Assembly (NCBI RefSeq): GCF_018446385.1
Contig: NC_055988.1
Span: 163,568,209-163,632,208 of the forward strand
Length of the DNA: 64,000 nucleotides
Origin: Zingiber officinale
Taxonomy: Eukaryota > Streptophyta > Magnoliopsida > Zingiberales > Zingiberaceae
Direction of reading: 5' to 3'
Under the pieces are notes generated by a model, which saw only the letters and a list, made by a program, of their open reading frames with translations, searched no databases and had not been told where the DNA came from. Of this stretch, positions 9,697 to 25,769 are shown piece after piece (within the stretch, counting starts at the first letter, position 1; every line of letters begins with the position of its first letter). The translations under genes and the position numbers were made by a program.

Positions 9697-12125
9697 TGTA
9701 GGATCGAAAGCGCTAGAGGGGGGGTGTGAATGACGCTCGTGGCTTTCACTTATGTTTTTGAAATACGCAACGGAATAGAAGTAAATAAAAAACAATCGCT
9801 AACACCAAGAGTTTTACTTGGTTCAGAGCCTGTGGCGACTCATACTCCAAGCCGACACTCGTTGAGTGTTTACTTTAGTCAATTCACTATCAATCCGAAA
9901 ATATTATAAAAGGAGTATTACAATTTAAATGCAATAAATAAAAGTATACCAATAACTCAAGAATGGAGAAAGTCGAGCTTGTGGTTGTCGGAGTAGTGTT
10001 ACAGCTTTGCCGGATTGTTTCATTAGTAGTGCGCAGTAGAAGAATTATGAATTCAAGTGTTGTTTAAGCCTCTGCTCGAGACAGGCTTATATAGTCTATT
10101 GAGGGCACTCTCAACCGCATGGAAGGCGCCTCCAACCCCGTCGAAGTCGCAGCGTCGATAAGCTCTGCTTCCCTCGTTGCTTATCCACCTGACGGCGCCT
10201 CCAATCTTCATGGAGGGCGCCCTCTGCCCAGTGTTCAGGGTGCCTCCAAGCTCCATAGAGGGTGCCCTCTGCCTTGCTGCGCGGAGGTCTTTGACTAGTG
10301 CACCCGAGGCGCCTCCAAGCTCCATGGAGGGCGCCTCAAGTACTGTTCATCCGAGACTTTACATCTTTTTCACTCTCTACAAGATGTGTTAGTCCAAAAT
10401 ACAAAACATATCTTGCAAAATAGAGTTAAACACAATCAAATCAGATTAAGATAAATATTTGACAGTCACCGGACTGTCCAATTTTGATTTTATATTTCTC
10501 TTCCGGAAACCCTAGGTTGAACTGACGCCTACTGTTCTCTCACCGAGGAATGCATCCTCACCTACTTCACTCAGGAGAGTTTACCTGTTGTCAGCTCGGT
10601 CCTCCAGACCGATTGGACTTTTCACCTAGGGTTACCACCCCCTAGGACCTTGGGTTACCACCCCTTAGGATTTTCCTCACCCTAGGGTTACCACCCCCTA
10701 TGATTTTCCTCAGCCTAGGGTTTTTACCCCTAGGACCTAAGGTTACCATCCCCTAGGGTTTTTCTTCACCCAGGGTTACCATCCCCTGAGACCTAAGGTT
10801 GCCGCCCCTTAGGGTTTTCCACCACTTGGGTTACCACCCCCTAGGACCTAAGGTTACCGCCCCTTAGGGTTTCTATCACCTAGGGTTACCACCCCTAGGG
10901 TTTTTCACCTGCCTAACCACAGCTAGGACTTTTGCGTAAGATAACTTAGGACTTTCCTGCAAAGTCAACAAACCTTGTTAGATAACAAGACAACTTAACT
11001 TTGAACCCTTTGACATAATCAAAACACAGGTTCGATCGTCAGATGTTTCCCGCACCAACAATCTTCTATTTTTTTATTATGATAACACGGTTCAAAGTTA
11101 AGTAAAACATAACAAGATAATTAAGGTATTTAAGCATGAGCATAACTAAAATACTTCATAAAAATTTCCTTATGCTCTTCTTTTCATAAAAATTATGTTT
11201 AAATTCTTAACTTTAACTTTACTCTTCTCCTTTGATATAAATAAAAAATAATACTAAATAGAGAGAAGGTTGTAAAGATAAAAAAAAATTTAAATCTTTA
11301 GCTCCCCCTGAAAGGCAACACTTAGCTTCGAAAATAATTTCTTTGAAAAACACTTAGCTAAATTAGAAATTCTGTGAAAATACTTGTTTTTTCAACAAAA
11401 ACGTAGATAAACTTAGTCTTGTAGTGCCCCATCTTACTATACTCAAAGCATTTGATGTGGCTCTTCCCACTCTACTTGGTGGATGAGGTGGAGGATTGAG
11501 CTTCTAAGATCTCCTCTTCCTTGGATGACTTCTCTTCCTCTTCACTCGAAGATGTGGACGATTCTACTTCCTCTTCCCTTGAAGATGTGGATGACACTTC
11601 CTCATTTTCCTTCTCCTCCTCAGATGTTGAACACGTGTCAACATCTGATTGGTCCTTCTCCTCTTAGACTAATGAGCTCTTTTCCTTGGGCTCTTCCACT
11701 CCTTGGAGTTTTGTAGGATCTTTATGAAATGCAATGATCTTTTTCCAAAGATCACATGCATTCTTGTAATTACCTACATTCGACAACACGTTAGGAGATA
11801 ATAAATTCAATAGAATTTTCGTTTCCTCCTTATCCACCTCTGAATTGCTCCCTTTGCTCCTTGGTCCAATATCGAGGTTGGAGACGATTCCCCTTCTTGT
11901 CCGTTGGAGTCTTGAATGGTTCTTCCAAAGTCATCCAATGGTTTCACTCCATTTGAAACCAAATCTCCAACCGCTTCCTCCAATACTCGAAATCATTCTT
12001 CTCGTATGGATGTGAGATCTGAATATCTCATCCAAGAAGTCATTCGGACTCCATCTTTCTCTAGCGTTTTGCTCCCTCGACGATTAGTCCGTAGAAGAAT
12101 GATATGTTCTGATACCACTTGTTGG
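9697..12125 (-). mobile_element. Gag/LTR retrotransposon remnant, reverse strand
   Basis: Minus-strand order from high to low coordinate: a primer-site-like TGGTATCAGAAC at about 12109-12120; a gag-like coding remnant whose antisense shows serine/glutamate-rich repeats (about 11480-12100); an AT-rich untranslated part with a polypyrimidine complement of a polypurine tract; then an LTR from 11060 (TGTTGGTGCGGGAAAC) to 9697. The LTR resembles 2686-3925. Only one LTR is found; the sequence beyond 12125 does not match its end. Incomplete, non-autonomous and old. Confidence 0.6.
10625..10910 (-). repeat. CCTAGG/CCTAAGG stem-loop array in LTR U3
   Basis: About ten short inverted repeats in tandem with a GTTACCACC-like loop. 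Stems vary but stay complementary: CCTAGGG with CCCTAGG, and CCTAAGG with CCTTAGG. Spacers are T-rich (GGTTTTTC, GGATTTTCC). It belongs to the LTR at 9697-11060; the corresponding part of 2686-3925 lies near 2845-2880. Confidence 0.75.
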
Positions 12126-12686
12126 GACCTTGATGTTCACTAAAGAAGGATCAATAACATCTCACCTAAAACATCAAACTCAATATATTTTTTAAACTGA
12201 AACTCAAATATTAATATTTTTATATTATTCAACTCTATTTTATTCATTTGCACCTCTAATTTGATCCCTCTTTAACATACCAAGTTGCCTTTCTATGGTT
12301 TGCCTTTTAATCTTGGTTATCATCAAGATCCTGAACTCTTTTGCCTTTAAAATCCTTCAAATTTCTTTTCTATAAAAAAAATTGAGATAGGCGCCATTCT
12401 TTATTACCCACTTCAATAGTTTAAGAAACTTTAATGTAAAAATAATAATAAATTAACTTTTAATTTATTCATCCATTATTTTATTTTGCATTAAAAATAA
12501 CAAAAAAAAATGGCTTAAATTTTAATATTATATATATACTATATAATTGAATAAATAAAAAAGTATGGACTCTTCTTCCTCTCACTTTCCCAATTCTACT
12601 ACTTGTGTTCATTCCCAAATCCCCCAAATCCCTCCATTACCGGACCTTGACCTGTAGCAGCGCAAGTCGCTCTCCAGTCTCCTCCC
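12126..12686 (+). promoter_or_regulatory. Upstream region of the HMGA gene
   Basis: About 560 bp between the retroelement remnant and the HMGA start codon. The distal part is AT-rich. A TATATATATACTATATAA stretch near 12528-12545 is the best TATA candidate, followed by a pyrimidine-rich leader (CTTCTTCCTCTCAC, near 12573-12586). The leader up to 12686 is C/T-rich, as in many plant 5'UTRs. No further motif is claimed. Confidence 0.4.
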
Positions 12687-13258
12687 ATGGCGACACCCGA
12701 AGACGACCCGCGGACCCAGCCTCTCCCTCCCTACCGTCAGGTACTGCTGCTACTCCGTCCTCTCTCGCCCTCAAATCCGTTTTTTGATTCCCTGATTCTC
12801 GCTTTCAGATGATTTTGGCCGCGATCTCCGCCGCCGGTGGCCACAGCGGCGCCAGCAAGTCCTCGATCTCGGATCACATCGAGTCCACTTACTCCGACCG
12901 CCTCCCGCCGTCCCACGCCTCACTGCTCGCCGCTTATCTCGCTACCATGGCCTCCGCCGGCGAGCTGGTCGTCGTCGGCCATGACGTCTACCTCCGCCCC
13001 GATCCGGAAGCTCCTCCGCCCAAGCGCCGCGGCCGGCCTCCCAAGCCCCGGCACCCCGCCCCCGCCGATGCCGCTCCCAAGCGTCGTGGCCGCCCGCCCA
13101 AGAGCGTCGACCCCCTGGCCCCGCCCAAGATCCCGCGCCCCCGCGGACGCCCCCCGAAGCAAGACGGTGACCCCGATCAGCCTGGCCTGGCGAAGAGACC
13201 GAGGGGGCGACCGCTGAAGGCCAGGCCGCCGCAGTTCACCGAAGTGGGGTTCGTGTGA
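12687..13258 (+). CDS. HMGA protein: linker-histone-like domain plus four AT-hooks
   Basis: The gene has two exons, 12687-12740 and 12809-13258, with a 68-bp GT-AG intron, giving 167 residues. The start is chosen because exon 1 encodes MATPEDDPRTQPLPPYRQ, and the PPY followed by MILAAI is the usual entry to the H15 domain of plant HMGA proteins. Residues about 16-88 form the winged-helix H1/H5-like globular domain. AT-hooks follow at about 90-97 (KRRGRPPK), 109-116 (KRRGRPPK), 128-135 (RPRGRPPK) and 147-155 (KRPRGRPLK). Plant proteins of this family are nuclear architectural factors that bind the minor groove of AT-rich DNA. The length is a little short for the family, which is near 180-200 residues. 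The coding sequence is strongly GC-rich against AT-rich surroundings, common for monocot genes. The methionine at 12809 could be mistaken for the start, but the spliced start gives the better N-terminus. Confidence 0.92.
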
Positions 13259-14135
13259 GCTCCGCTCTGCTCCCGCAACGTGAGAAAGCTAATTGTTTGA
13301 CCCAAATTGGCCTTCTGCTGCTGGAATCAACTCGATATGAAAGCTTCGGCTGTGGTTTTCTAGTAGGATTCACCCGACAAGAAGGTTAGTGTTGTATTTG
13401 TTCCACTACTTATTGTTCTTGTTCCATTGCCTTTTTCTACTGAAAGAAAAAGACCAACTTTTCTATTGTGCTGATTGCAATTTAATTTAGAGTCAAACAT
13501 ATTCCTTCTCCATGAATGTATTGCTCATGTTGTCGTGGGAATCTCATATGTTCTCTTCAACTCTTTCTGTGCAAGAATCTGTTTCTATCATCACACTTCT
13601 GAACAAATCACTACCTTTATAGTTTTTAATCCACAAACACCATTTATTACAGTAAAGATCTTGTAATTATGGATACTGATCATTGAGATTGTTGAAGGAA
13701 TCACTTGGGGGATGCTGATGATTGACCACAGCTGGATAAGCACAATATATATGAATGGGATAGACAGATGCTTTGGAAAGTTTAGGAAGAAAGGAAAAAA
13801 GGGCAAGTGTTCACTTGAAGAATGTGGTTGAACATTACCTTTCTTCTTCACCTATTCAAATGTTGAGTAATGCAATAGATTCAAAGAACAGAGAGAGAGA
13901 GGCTACTCTTAGTGTATGGAGGATGATGAATTTGGGCATTTGACAGCCTGAGATGCGGTGGAGGGTCATCCAGTGATGCAAGGGCAGTTGAAGTAGGTGA
14001 CAGACTTAACCTAATTAGGGTCTTTAGTTCTTACCCTTTTCTAGAAGTTTTCATTAGCTCACTTTCCTTTGCTATCTTTTCTTCTTCATTTTCAGGTTTG
14101 GAAGTTTTGTTTCTTTCTTGTTTTGACAAATAATC
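13259..14135 (+). other. 3' flank of the HMGA gene, non-coding
   Basis: The 3'UTR probably occupies the first few hundred bases. A possible splice donor (AAG followed by GTTAGT near 13384) suggests a 3'UTR intron, but this is not proven. Two short open frames around 13475-13851, one on each strand, have no recognisable content. No other gene is visible. Confidence 0.4.
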
Positions 14136-14163
14136 ATATATATATATATATATATATATATAA
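14136..14163. repeat. (AT)n microsatellite
   Basis: About 13-14 uninterrupted AT dinucleotides. Likely length-polymorphic. Confidence 0.95.
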
Positions 14164-15834
14164 TCTAGAGTGAGAAGGAAAGTCAACCAATTGCATGAAT
14201 GACTTTCTCCCTGAATGTGACCATTGAGATATCCATAGATACTTCTCCATGGAGATTGGTTCTCTTATTGACCTAGAGATCAAGAAGGAGGAGTTGTATC
14301 GTCAATGGGCCGTGCTGGGTCATGCATGGGCTGGGTCCATGACAGGCATACTTTTGGTCATGCGAGGCGAATCATTCTTACTTTGCTCTATATTATAGCA
14401 AAGGTTATATAGGGTGCCCTAAGTGGTCCAGTACCATCGGTCTTACGATAAGATACAAGCAGGTAAGTCACGTAGGGTATTTTGTCCTAGCACAGCGGCC
14501 CTTTACATAAGAGAGGTTAGATACTAATGAGGTATTTCTGAATTGATCCTAAGACCTATTAGACGAACACCTATGCAGATACCAATACTTTGCTATCTAG
14601 CCTTCAATTAGTTATTATGTTCATGGGAGGCTCATTTGTGACCCAACACAAATCATTTCTACCAAAAAAATATACTTGTAGCTAAAATTAGGCTCATTCT
14701 TTGCACAACAAAATAATTTTGAAAAAATTCTAAACAAATTAAATTATTTTTAATATTGATCCAAATTGTTATTAAAATTTCTTTAAAAAATAATTTTTTA
14801 TTATTAAATATCCATATTGAAAAATATTTTTTCTTTCTTAAGGCTGAGCTGATTGGACAAAAACACTAGATGAAATCCACACAATTGAATTGACCAGTAC
14901 GTATATTTCTAGGTCTAGCCCACTTAGTCAAACCGAGTAGGTTGATCAAATTAGGTGGATCGATTGAACTAGATTGAATGATCGAACCAAACAATTAGTT
15001 AGCTAGCCAATTCAATTAGACAAATAAAGTTGACAAGTCATACAAACTGTATTATAAATGAATCAATTTGGTCAATGGTTAGAAGGGAAGACAAATCAAA
15101 CAGTTTAAGTACAAAGCGATTCATTTCACTAGTTTTATCATACCATTTTTTATGATTAATAAAGAAATATAATTCATATTTTCTTTTTTATATTCCATTT
15201 TGTTTGATTTCTAATCTTATTCGATTGCATTTTATTAGTTCAATTGAATACTGTCTTGTCCTTTGACAAGAAGATTAAATGCACAAAATATTTCTCGGCA
15301 AAACTCAAAAGAGCCTTTATTTTGATTATAGTTAAAAGGATGTTTCATTTTTAAAAGGAAATTGAAAAGAGCATCACACTATATTTTTCATCCTTAAAAT
15401 TATTTGTATTCCAAACTATTTTAGAAGTTAAAGCCAAAGCTACCATACTACTAATTCACTCCACGTTGCAATAATTATATTCATATTGTTCTACGCAATA
15501 GTTAGACGGTTTGATTTTCATAAAATTGAAATAATTTAAGAGAAAATCAAAAAGGTGTCCCCTAATTGTCACAATCATTAAAAGGGTATTGTAAGGATAT
15601 TCTATCATATTTCAAGTACTATTTTTTTTTTTATTTCAATGGTGATGTAACAACGATATAGTAATCTTACTATTTTATTAAAAATCTCCTCCCTCTACTA
15701 ATTAACTTTAATGAAACCTAAAATGTATTTACGTTAACGTTTTTTTTTTATTTATAATAAAAATAATTTCAAGGTTTATTAGTAATTCCATAGGCGAAAC
15801 AATCAATGATTTAGAGTTTAAAACTCAGCTACAG
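14164..15834. other. Intergenic, unassigned, mostly AT-rich
   Basis: About 14200-14650 is moderately GC, unique-looking sequence without an open frame. About 14840-15120 has loose repeats of a TTGATCAAAT/GATTGAAC type. The rest is AT-rich. I see no gene, RNA gene or clear element boundaries. Confidence 0.4.
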
Positions 15835-15842
15835 CGTATTAT

Positions 15843-16479
15843 TAGGGCTGTAAATGAACCAAGTGTTCGTGAACAAGCTTGGTGTTCGGCTTGGTAAGAG
15901 CTTGTTTATGTTCGTTCAATATACACAAGATTGATTAAACAAACAAGCTTGAACAGCTCGTTAAGCTAAACAAACAAGCTTGAACACATATGTGTTCAGC
16001 TCGTTAACGTTCGTGAACAACGTTCGTGAACAATGTTTGTGAACAACGTTCGTGAACAATGTTCACGAACCATATTCATTAATAAAACTCTTTTCAATAT
16101 GCTAAATAAATAATAAAAATAAAATAAAATAAATAAATAAATTTAAATTTCCAAGCTCAATAACCAATCAAATAACTAAAAGTTTCAAACAATCAAACAA
16201 GCTTGAATTGAAAGCTCCATAACATCTAAACGAACCAAGCTCGAACCAAGCTCGAACCAAGCTCAAGCCAAGCTTGAATTGAGAGTTTGATAACATCTAA
16301 ACGAACCAAGCTCAAGCCAAGCTTCAAACAAGCTCAAGCTCATAAAAAATAAACCAAGCCAAGCTTGAACACTCATTTCAAAAGCTTGGTTCATTTTAAG
16401 CTCGGCTCGGCTCGGTTACCTTATCAAACAAGCTTGAACACCCCAAAGCTTGGCTCGGCTCGGCTCGTTTACAGCCCTA
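15843..16479. mobile_element. hAT-type MITE with 8-bp target duplication
   Basis: A 637-bp non-coding element with terminal inverted repeats TAGGGCTGTAAA and TTTACAGCCCTA, flanked by the 8-bp direct repeat CGTATTAT (15835-15842 and 16480-16487). YAGGG termini with an 8-bp duplication define hAT-superfamily insertions. The interior is built of repeated 'GTTCGTGAACAA' and 'CCAAGCTCGAA' style motifs, and the right end has GCTCGGCTCGGCTCG. No transposase, so it needed one in trans. The intact target duplication suggests no later rearrangement. Confidence 0.92.
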
Positions 16480-16487
16480 CGTATTAT

Positions 16488-17959
16488 TATGAATTTTTTT
16501 CATCATTAATTTTCTCTGATTGTTTTATATAAAAAAATATAGTTCTCTTTAGTCTCATATCTTAGAATTGACAATACTATGATCAAAAAAGCTTTTATAA
16601 ATATTTTAGGCCGACGATGTTAAAAAATATATTTTTCTTAATTTTTTTTTTACTAAGACAAGTATAATATTGAATTAAAATAATTTTTTGCATAGGGAAG
16701 CCCGTTAGTGGGATTCTCTAGAACACTAGAAAATCCAAATAATTCGGATTTTCAAAGACGCAACGCGTGTGCACGATCACACTGTATCGTGGGTAGATAA
16801 TAGCTACTACTAGATGCTAGAAAAAAAAATAATTTAATTCGGTTAAAAATTATATATATAATACTTTCATATAAGAAAATTTTATAAATTTAATCAGAAT
16901 TATTTAGATTTAATATTTAATGGTAGTTACAATTACAAATCACTAATTAATTGTCTTAAAATAAGTTTAATTAATTTTAAATAATTTTAATTAAATTGAT
17001 AAAAAAAATTATATAAAATATTATATGGTGTTGTGGAGATAATTGGTATCACGTGACATGATTAAGTTAAAAATCAAGCTGAGTTAGAAGTCAAGTTAAG
17101 TTAAGATGAGCATCTAGTTAATTGAGCTTAAATCTAGTCAAGATGAACTCGGGTAATCAAACTGAGCTTAGATCTAGTCAAGATGAGCTCGGCCCTCCTA
17201 GAAGGCCTCAAGTCAAGTCCCTCTAAGTCACATTGTCCTTAGAAGAGGTGTGTCCTCTAAGTCAAGAGAAAAGAGATGTGTCCTTTGGGAACCAAAATCA
17301 TCTTTTGGATGGGATGAGGAGATGGTTCATTAATGGAAGGGGAGGTAAATTATTTATGTTTATCTTGTTTAAGAGGAAGGGAAGATTTAACATGTATTAC
17401 TCTGGGAGAGGAGAATAAAAGTTAAATATATCACATTTCAAATTGAGGTGTAAGAAAATATTTTTCAAGGTTGAAGCTTACCGAGTCTACCTTACCTAAT
17501 AATCAGACCTCTTGACCTACCAATCTGATCTCTATGGTACGCAACAGTGGGAAGCCGATCTCCTGAGAAGTCATCCGAAAAAAAAACAGTAGATCTCCAA
17601 ACAGATCAGACCTCTTGGACCTACCAATCTGTCGAGCAGAGTCGAGCTCACGACCTACTGAGTAGGGCTAAGCGACCGACATGAATAGACTGGAAGAAAG
17701 TCGAATAAAAAATGAAAAATAAGATGAGTCAAGAATTAGCGGCACTTTTTAAATTTTCATCCGACTAATTTTTTAGTCTGTACAGCATACCTAACATAAA
17801 ATTTATTCTTTAGAATTAAAAAAGAAAGAAAAAAAAAAGAGACGATTTTTTTTTATCAAGTACGAGTAAATCTAATATAAAATTATTCTTTAAAAATATT
17901 ATTTGATTTTAATAATTTTTTATTAAATTGAATTTGAATTAATACGATCTATTTCTAAC
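16488..17959. other. Intergenic, unassigned
   Basis: AT-rich with no supported gene. A stretch at 17035-17240 has direct repeats of a 'CTAGTCAAGATGAGCTCGG' kind, twice near 17133 and 17172, and may be a worn LTR. A 61-residue open frame at 17233-17418 has no recognisable content. Confidence 0.35.
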
Positions 17960-19057
17960 ATGTCACCTTTCCTGTCTAGCTGTCTACTTGTCAGGGGGAA
18001 AAGTCGGACCGTGTTACACGCGGTTCAGCCAATCAAGGAGACGGGATCGTTCGGGATTTCTGATGCCGCGAATCGTGCACCTACACGTGTCTTGTTATTC
18101 TCAACGAGAGTCCCACTGACTGTAAACTATTCCACTCGTTTAAAAGTTAAATCTACTCATATTCGTACCCGTCTTTACATGAGAACCGACAGAAGGTCCC
18201 ATATTGCCACGTCTCTGTCCTTCCAATCTCGCCGCCACCGGTGAGCCGTTGGGTAGACAAGGTGTTGCCCTATTTTCTCCCATCACGGCTCTCTCTCTCT
18301 CTAGAAAGCACGATCAAAAGGCAGGGAAAGGGTAGAGGGCAAGGATTGGGAGAAAGAATCGCTAGGGCGTCTCGCTTCCTTTGCGTTGAAGGGTACGCCT
18401 TTCCTCCGCTTTCGTTTCTCTTCATCACGCGCTGTTGATTGTTCTTCTAAGATCATGTTGTTGGTTCTCGATTCGAAAAGTTTCATCTTATACGGAAGCG
18501 GAAGAATTTTGTGGTCCATTCCTGCCGAATGTTTGGTTCGGCGTCTGGCTTGTGATTTTAGGTTTAGGTTGTCTTCGAAACGGTTTGCTCTTCTAAGATC
18601 ATGTTGTTGGTTGTTGATCGAAAAGTTTCATCTTTTGCGGGTTAGGAAGAATTTTGTTGTCTATTCCTGCCGAATATTTGGTTCGGCGTCTAGCTTGTGT
18701 TTTTAGGGTTAGGTTATCTTCGAATCGGTTTGCTCTTCTTGGATCATGTTGTCGATTCGAAAAGTTTCATCTTTTACGGAAAAGGAAGGATTTTGTTGTC
18801 CATTTCTGCCGAATATTTGGTACTGTGTCTATCTTGTGTTTTTAGGGTTAGGTTGTTGAATATTTATTTCTCTGTCTTGTGGCGTCTGGTTTTGTCATCC
18901 TCTGATCGTGCCTAAAGCCATATTTTTCATACAAAATCCTTATTCTTTGTTGCTTTTGAATCTTGATCGTGTATTTGTTGTGTGAGTTGGGATTTTAATG
19001 CCGATCTGGTGTCCGAAATTCGATAGAGGAAGATTTCTGTGATCCAGATCTAGCAAC
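17960..19057 (+). promoter_or_regulatory. Promoter and 5' leader of the 14-3-3 gene
   Basis: Sequence becomes GC-richer from about 17960. A CTCTCTCTCTCTAG pyrimidine repeat near 18289-18302 is typical of plant core promoters and leaders. A likely 5'UTR exon ends around 18390, and the remainder to the start codon at 19058 probably contains a 5'UTR intron, as many plant 14-3-3 genes have. Exact splice sites are not fixed: GGGTACGCC near 18391 is a possible donor and the CAG/TAG positions at 19040-19052 possible acceptors. Open frames here (18386-18706, 18654-18845, 18697-18915) follow the tandem repeat below and are not taken as coding. Confidence 0.5.
18441..18855 (+). repeat. Three imperfect 145-bp tandem repeats in the 14-3-3 leader
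   Basis: The marker GATCATGTTGT occurs at 18451 and 18597, and its equivalent GATCATGTTGTC at 18742, giving periods of 146 and 145 bp. Each copy continues with GAAAAGTTTCATCTT, GGAAGAATTTTGT, TTCCTGCCGAAT, a TTTGG stretch and TTTAGG(G)TTAGGTT. Copies differ by small substitutions and gaps. The location is the probable 5'UTR intron of the 14-3-3 gene. Confidence 0.85.
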
Positions 19058-23134
<4,077 letters not shown>

Positions 23135-24229
23135 TCTCAACTTAGTTCGTAGTTTACGCGGATATAAAAATCCATTGTTTCAAGTAGGTGTAGTTACTAT
23201 CTAGTAAGTTTCATCTGCGTGTGGACATACCTAGACAACTAGTATTGCCTAAAGATCGAATTCACATTTGTCGTAAGTTTTCCCCATTGCCGTACCACCC
23301 CGCTTGTGATGGAAAACTCAGTGTCTCATTCTGATTTAAGGTGGATGTGGATTGGGTAAATCATGTTCTTCTTGTAATGGTTCACAAGAAGGAATAGAAT
23401 TGCATTACGAGTTGAATTGCTATTTGCAAACCTCATTCCTCCTGGCCCTTGTAGCTTCCTTGCATGTTTCATGATTTGTTGCTCTATTTTTTGGGAGTTG
23501 ATGTAAGATTTAGATCATTCCAATTGTTAATCAAAGTTGGAGCTAACTTGAATTTGATCATGATGCTAAAATTTCTAAGGAGAATAAGCAGTTCAACAAT
23601 TGTATTGCGCTAAAGAAAATCCTCAAGTTAATTAAATAACCTTCCTTGTTGTGTAGCCCGCAAAGTTTGTTAGAATTAAATGTAAAGGTATATATTATTG
23701 GTGCAAAAATAGAATATATAGGATTATAAATGAATTAAACGTGATCAAGTTTGAGTTTTATTTTTTATTTTTTAGATGATCAATATTAAATAAATAATCT
23801 TGAATATATATATATATATGTTAAAGTCATGAATAGATATTAGAGGTGACGCTATGTCAAGATTTATCGTATTTTTTAAATTTATTTGATGAACGGAATG
23901 TGAGGTCAGATCGATAACTATTAGTAATTTAAATATTAGGTATAAAAAAAAATGAATAGATGTTAGATATTGTGAACTGTTTATGAATAATACTCAGGAA
24001 TAAAATTTATGAATAATATCCAACAATAACTAAGTTTTGAAATGCAAAAGTTAAAATTAATCAGACAAAATTTGAATTGAAAGTTTAACGAATAAAGTTT
24101 TAATTATGTTTTAACCAAATAATAATTTCAATGACTTATATTTTAGATTTGACTTGACTTAATTCGATTATCTTATCAAATAAATTTGAACATCTTAAAA
24201 TTTGAATCGATTTGACTCATCTATCGATC
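23135..24229 (+). other. 3'UTR of the 14-3-3 gene and AT-rich flank
   Basis: The first 300-400 bp are probably 3'UTR. A pair of ATATATAT runs near 23803-23819 and AT-rich sequence follow. No gene or element boundary is recognised. Confidence 0.4.
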
Positions 24230-25470
24230 TAAGGATAAGCAAATCATTGAACATGCACTCGATATGCCATGTCACTAAAAAAAGTCTTAATATGCTAAAT
24301 GTTTTTTTTAATGAGAAGAAGAAAAGAAAACTTCATGTGGCAACAAAAGGCGATTCCTTCGCTCCTAGCACCTCTATCAATTCGTCTATAAATTAACACG
24401 GATGAAATAAATTATGGGTGGTTAAGAAACGAAAATTTCATGTGGCAAAAGATGATTCACTCGCCCCCAGCGCCCCGTCAACCCGTCTCTAGGCCAACAC
24501 GGAGGAGGTAAATCACGGGTGACTACTAGCCATTAGTGCAAATGTCAAGACATAAGGAAGGTTATGCTCGGTCACGCCAAGTTTCGACCCCAAAATCTCA
24601 TATAATAATACCTCATGTCTTAATCATCACACCGTCCCGAGGGACAAGAAGCGAAAACTTCATGCACACTATAAAAATAAACATATATCCCTTGATTAAA
24701 GGCCGACAAGGAATAACCCTAAGGCTCATGTCTTCATGTAGCTAGGGGCATGTAGCCTTTACTTAAAGTTAACATTCTCTCTTGTTAATGAAATTCTAAT
24801 CTAATCTACATGTCTAATGATAGCTGACACCTTTTGTTTTGTGTTTCTTTTAGTATGTAATAAGAAACATTTTTTTTTGGGATAATTTTGTAAAGTAGTT
24901 GATTTGATTAAATAAAAATGGTGATTCTTGCAGTGAAATTAATTAATTAAGTGGTAATGAGTGCAGTTAATTGCCTTTTTTCATAAATTATTTTTTAAAT
25001 GAATAGAAAATTAGATGGCATAAAAACGAAGACGAAAATACTATTAATTAAGATTTCAAATTATATTAGTTAATGCAATTTTGTGTGCTATGATTGGAAT
25101 GAGGAGTTATTTCAAAATCCTAAAAATTTTCGTCTTTATCTATCTTCCTTCCTTCCTTCCTTCAGATTAGATAATCTAGGTGTTTAACTTTACGTGGCTA
25201 ATCTGGATGCAAAGAGTTTTCCCTCCTAGATCACTTATCGAGTAAATTTAAAAACATGTAATAGAAGGTGATTCATTCATCTTCGGTATCTCTATTAATT
25301 TGTTTCTAGGTTAATATGGAGGAGGTGAATTACGGGTAGCTATTAACCATAAACTATTAGTACAAATGACCAAGGCATAGGAGAGGACATGCTCGAACAT
25401 GTCAAATTTTGATCCTAATATTTCATATGATAACATCCTATGTCTCAACCATCGTACCACCAAAAAAAAA
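24230..25470. repeat. Diverged interspersed repeat, two or three partial copies
   Basis: A unit with the markers CTTCATGTGGCA, GGCGATTC, CAACACGGAGGAGG, CACGGGTGACTA, CATTAGTGCAAATG and CTCATGTCTTAATCATC appears at about 24320-24420 (partial), 24425-24660 and, more diverged, 25255-25470. It has no coding potential and no clear ends. It is probably a non-autonomous retroelement common in this genome. Between copies the sequence is plain AT-rich DNA with a CTTCC(TTCC)n microsatellite at about 25146-25163. Confidence 0.5.
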
Positions 25471-25769
25471 ACTATGTAAGTTAAAAAACATACACACTCA
25501 AAAGTTAGTCGACTTCTAAAATATTCAGCCCATTTAATATTCAAATCTTGAATTCCTTATTGTTCCTTACCACTACATCACACCCAGGAGGACCAAGCAT
25601 CACACTTGATTATCTTCTTTCATTCCATTAATTGAGCACCTTTGCATTTAATATTACTTCTTATCTTTATGGATTTACGTAGTTAGTATCTACATGAGTA
25701 TATACTCTAATAAGTCTTGATACCAATTATCAATAAATACAAAATATCTCGTTGGATATCTAACCTCTC
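25471..25769. other. AT-rich spacer, nothing recognised
   Basis: No open frame, repeat boundary or structured element could be supported between the diverged repeat on the left and the LTR fragment on the right. Confidence 0.4.

Noticed and set aside
12837-13217. 126-residue frame and 80-residue antisense frame over the HMGA gene
   Set aside because: Products of high GC content in other frames of a clear AT-hook gene.
18386-18915. Overlapping open frames before the 14-3-3 gene
   Set aside because: They follow the 145-bp tandem repeat in the leader, repeat the same peptide, and have no start context or homology; taken as leader sequence.
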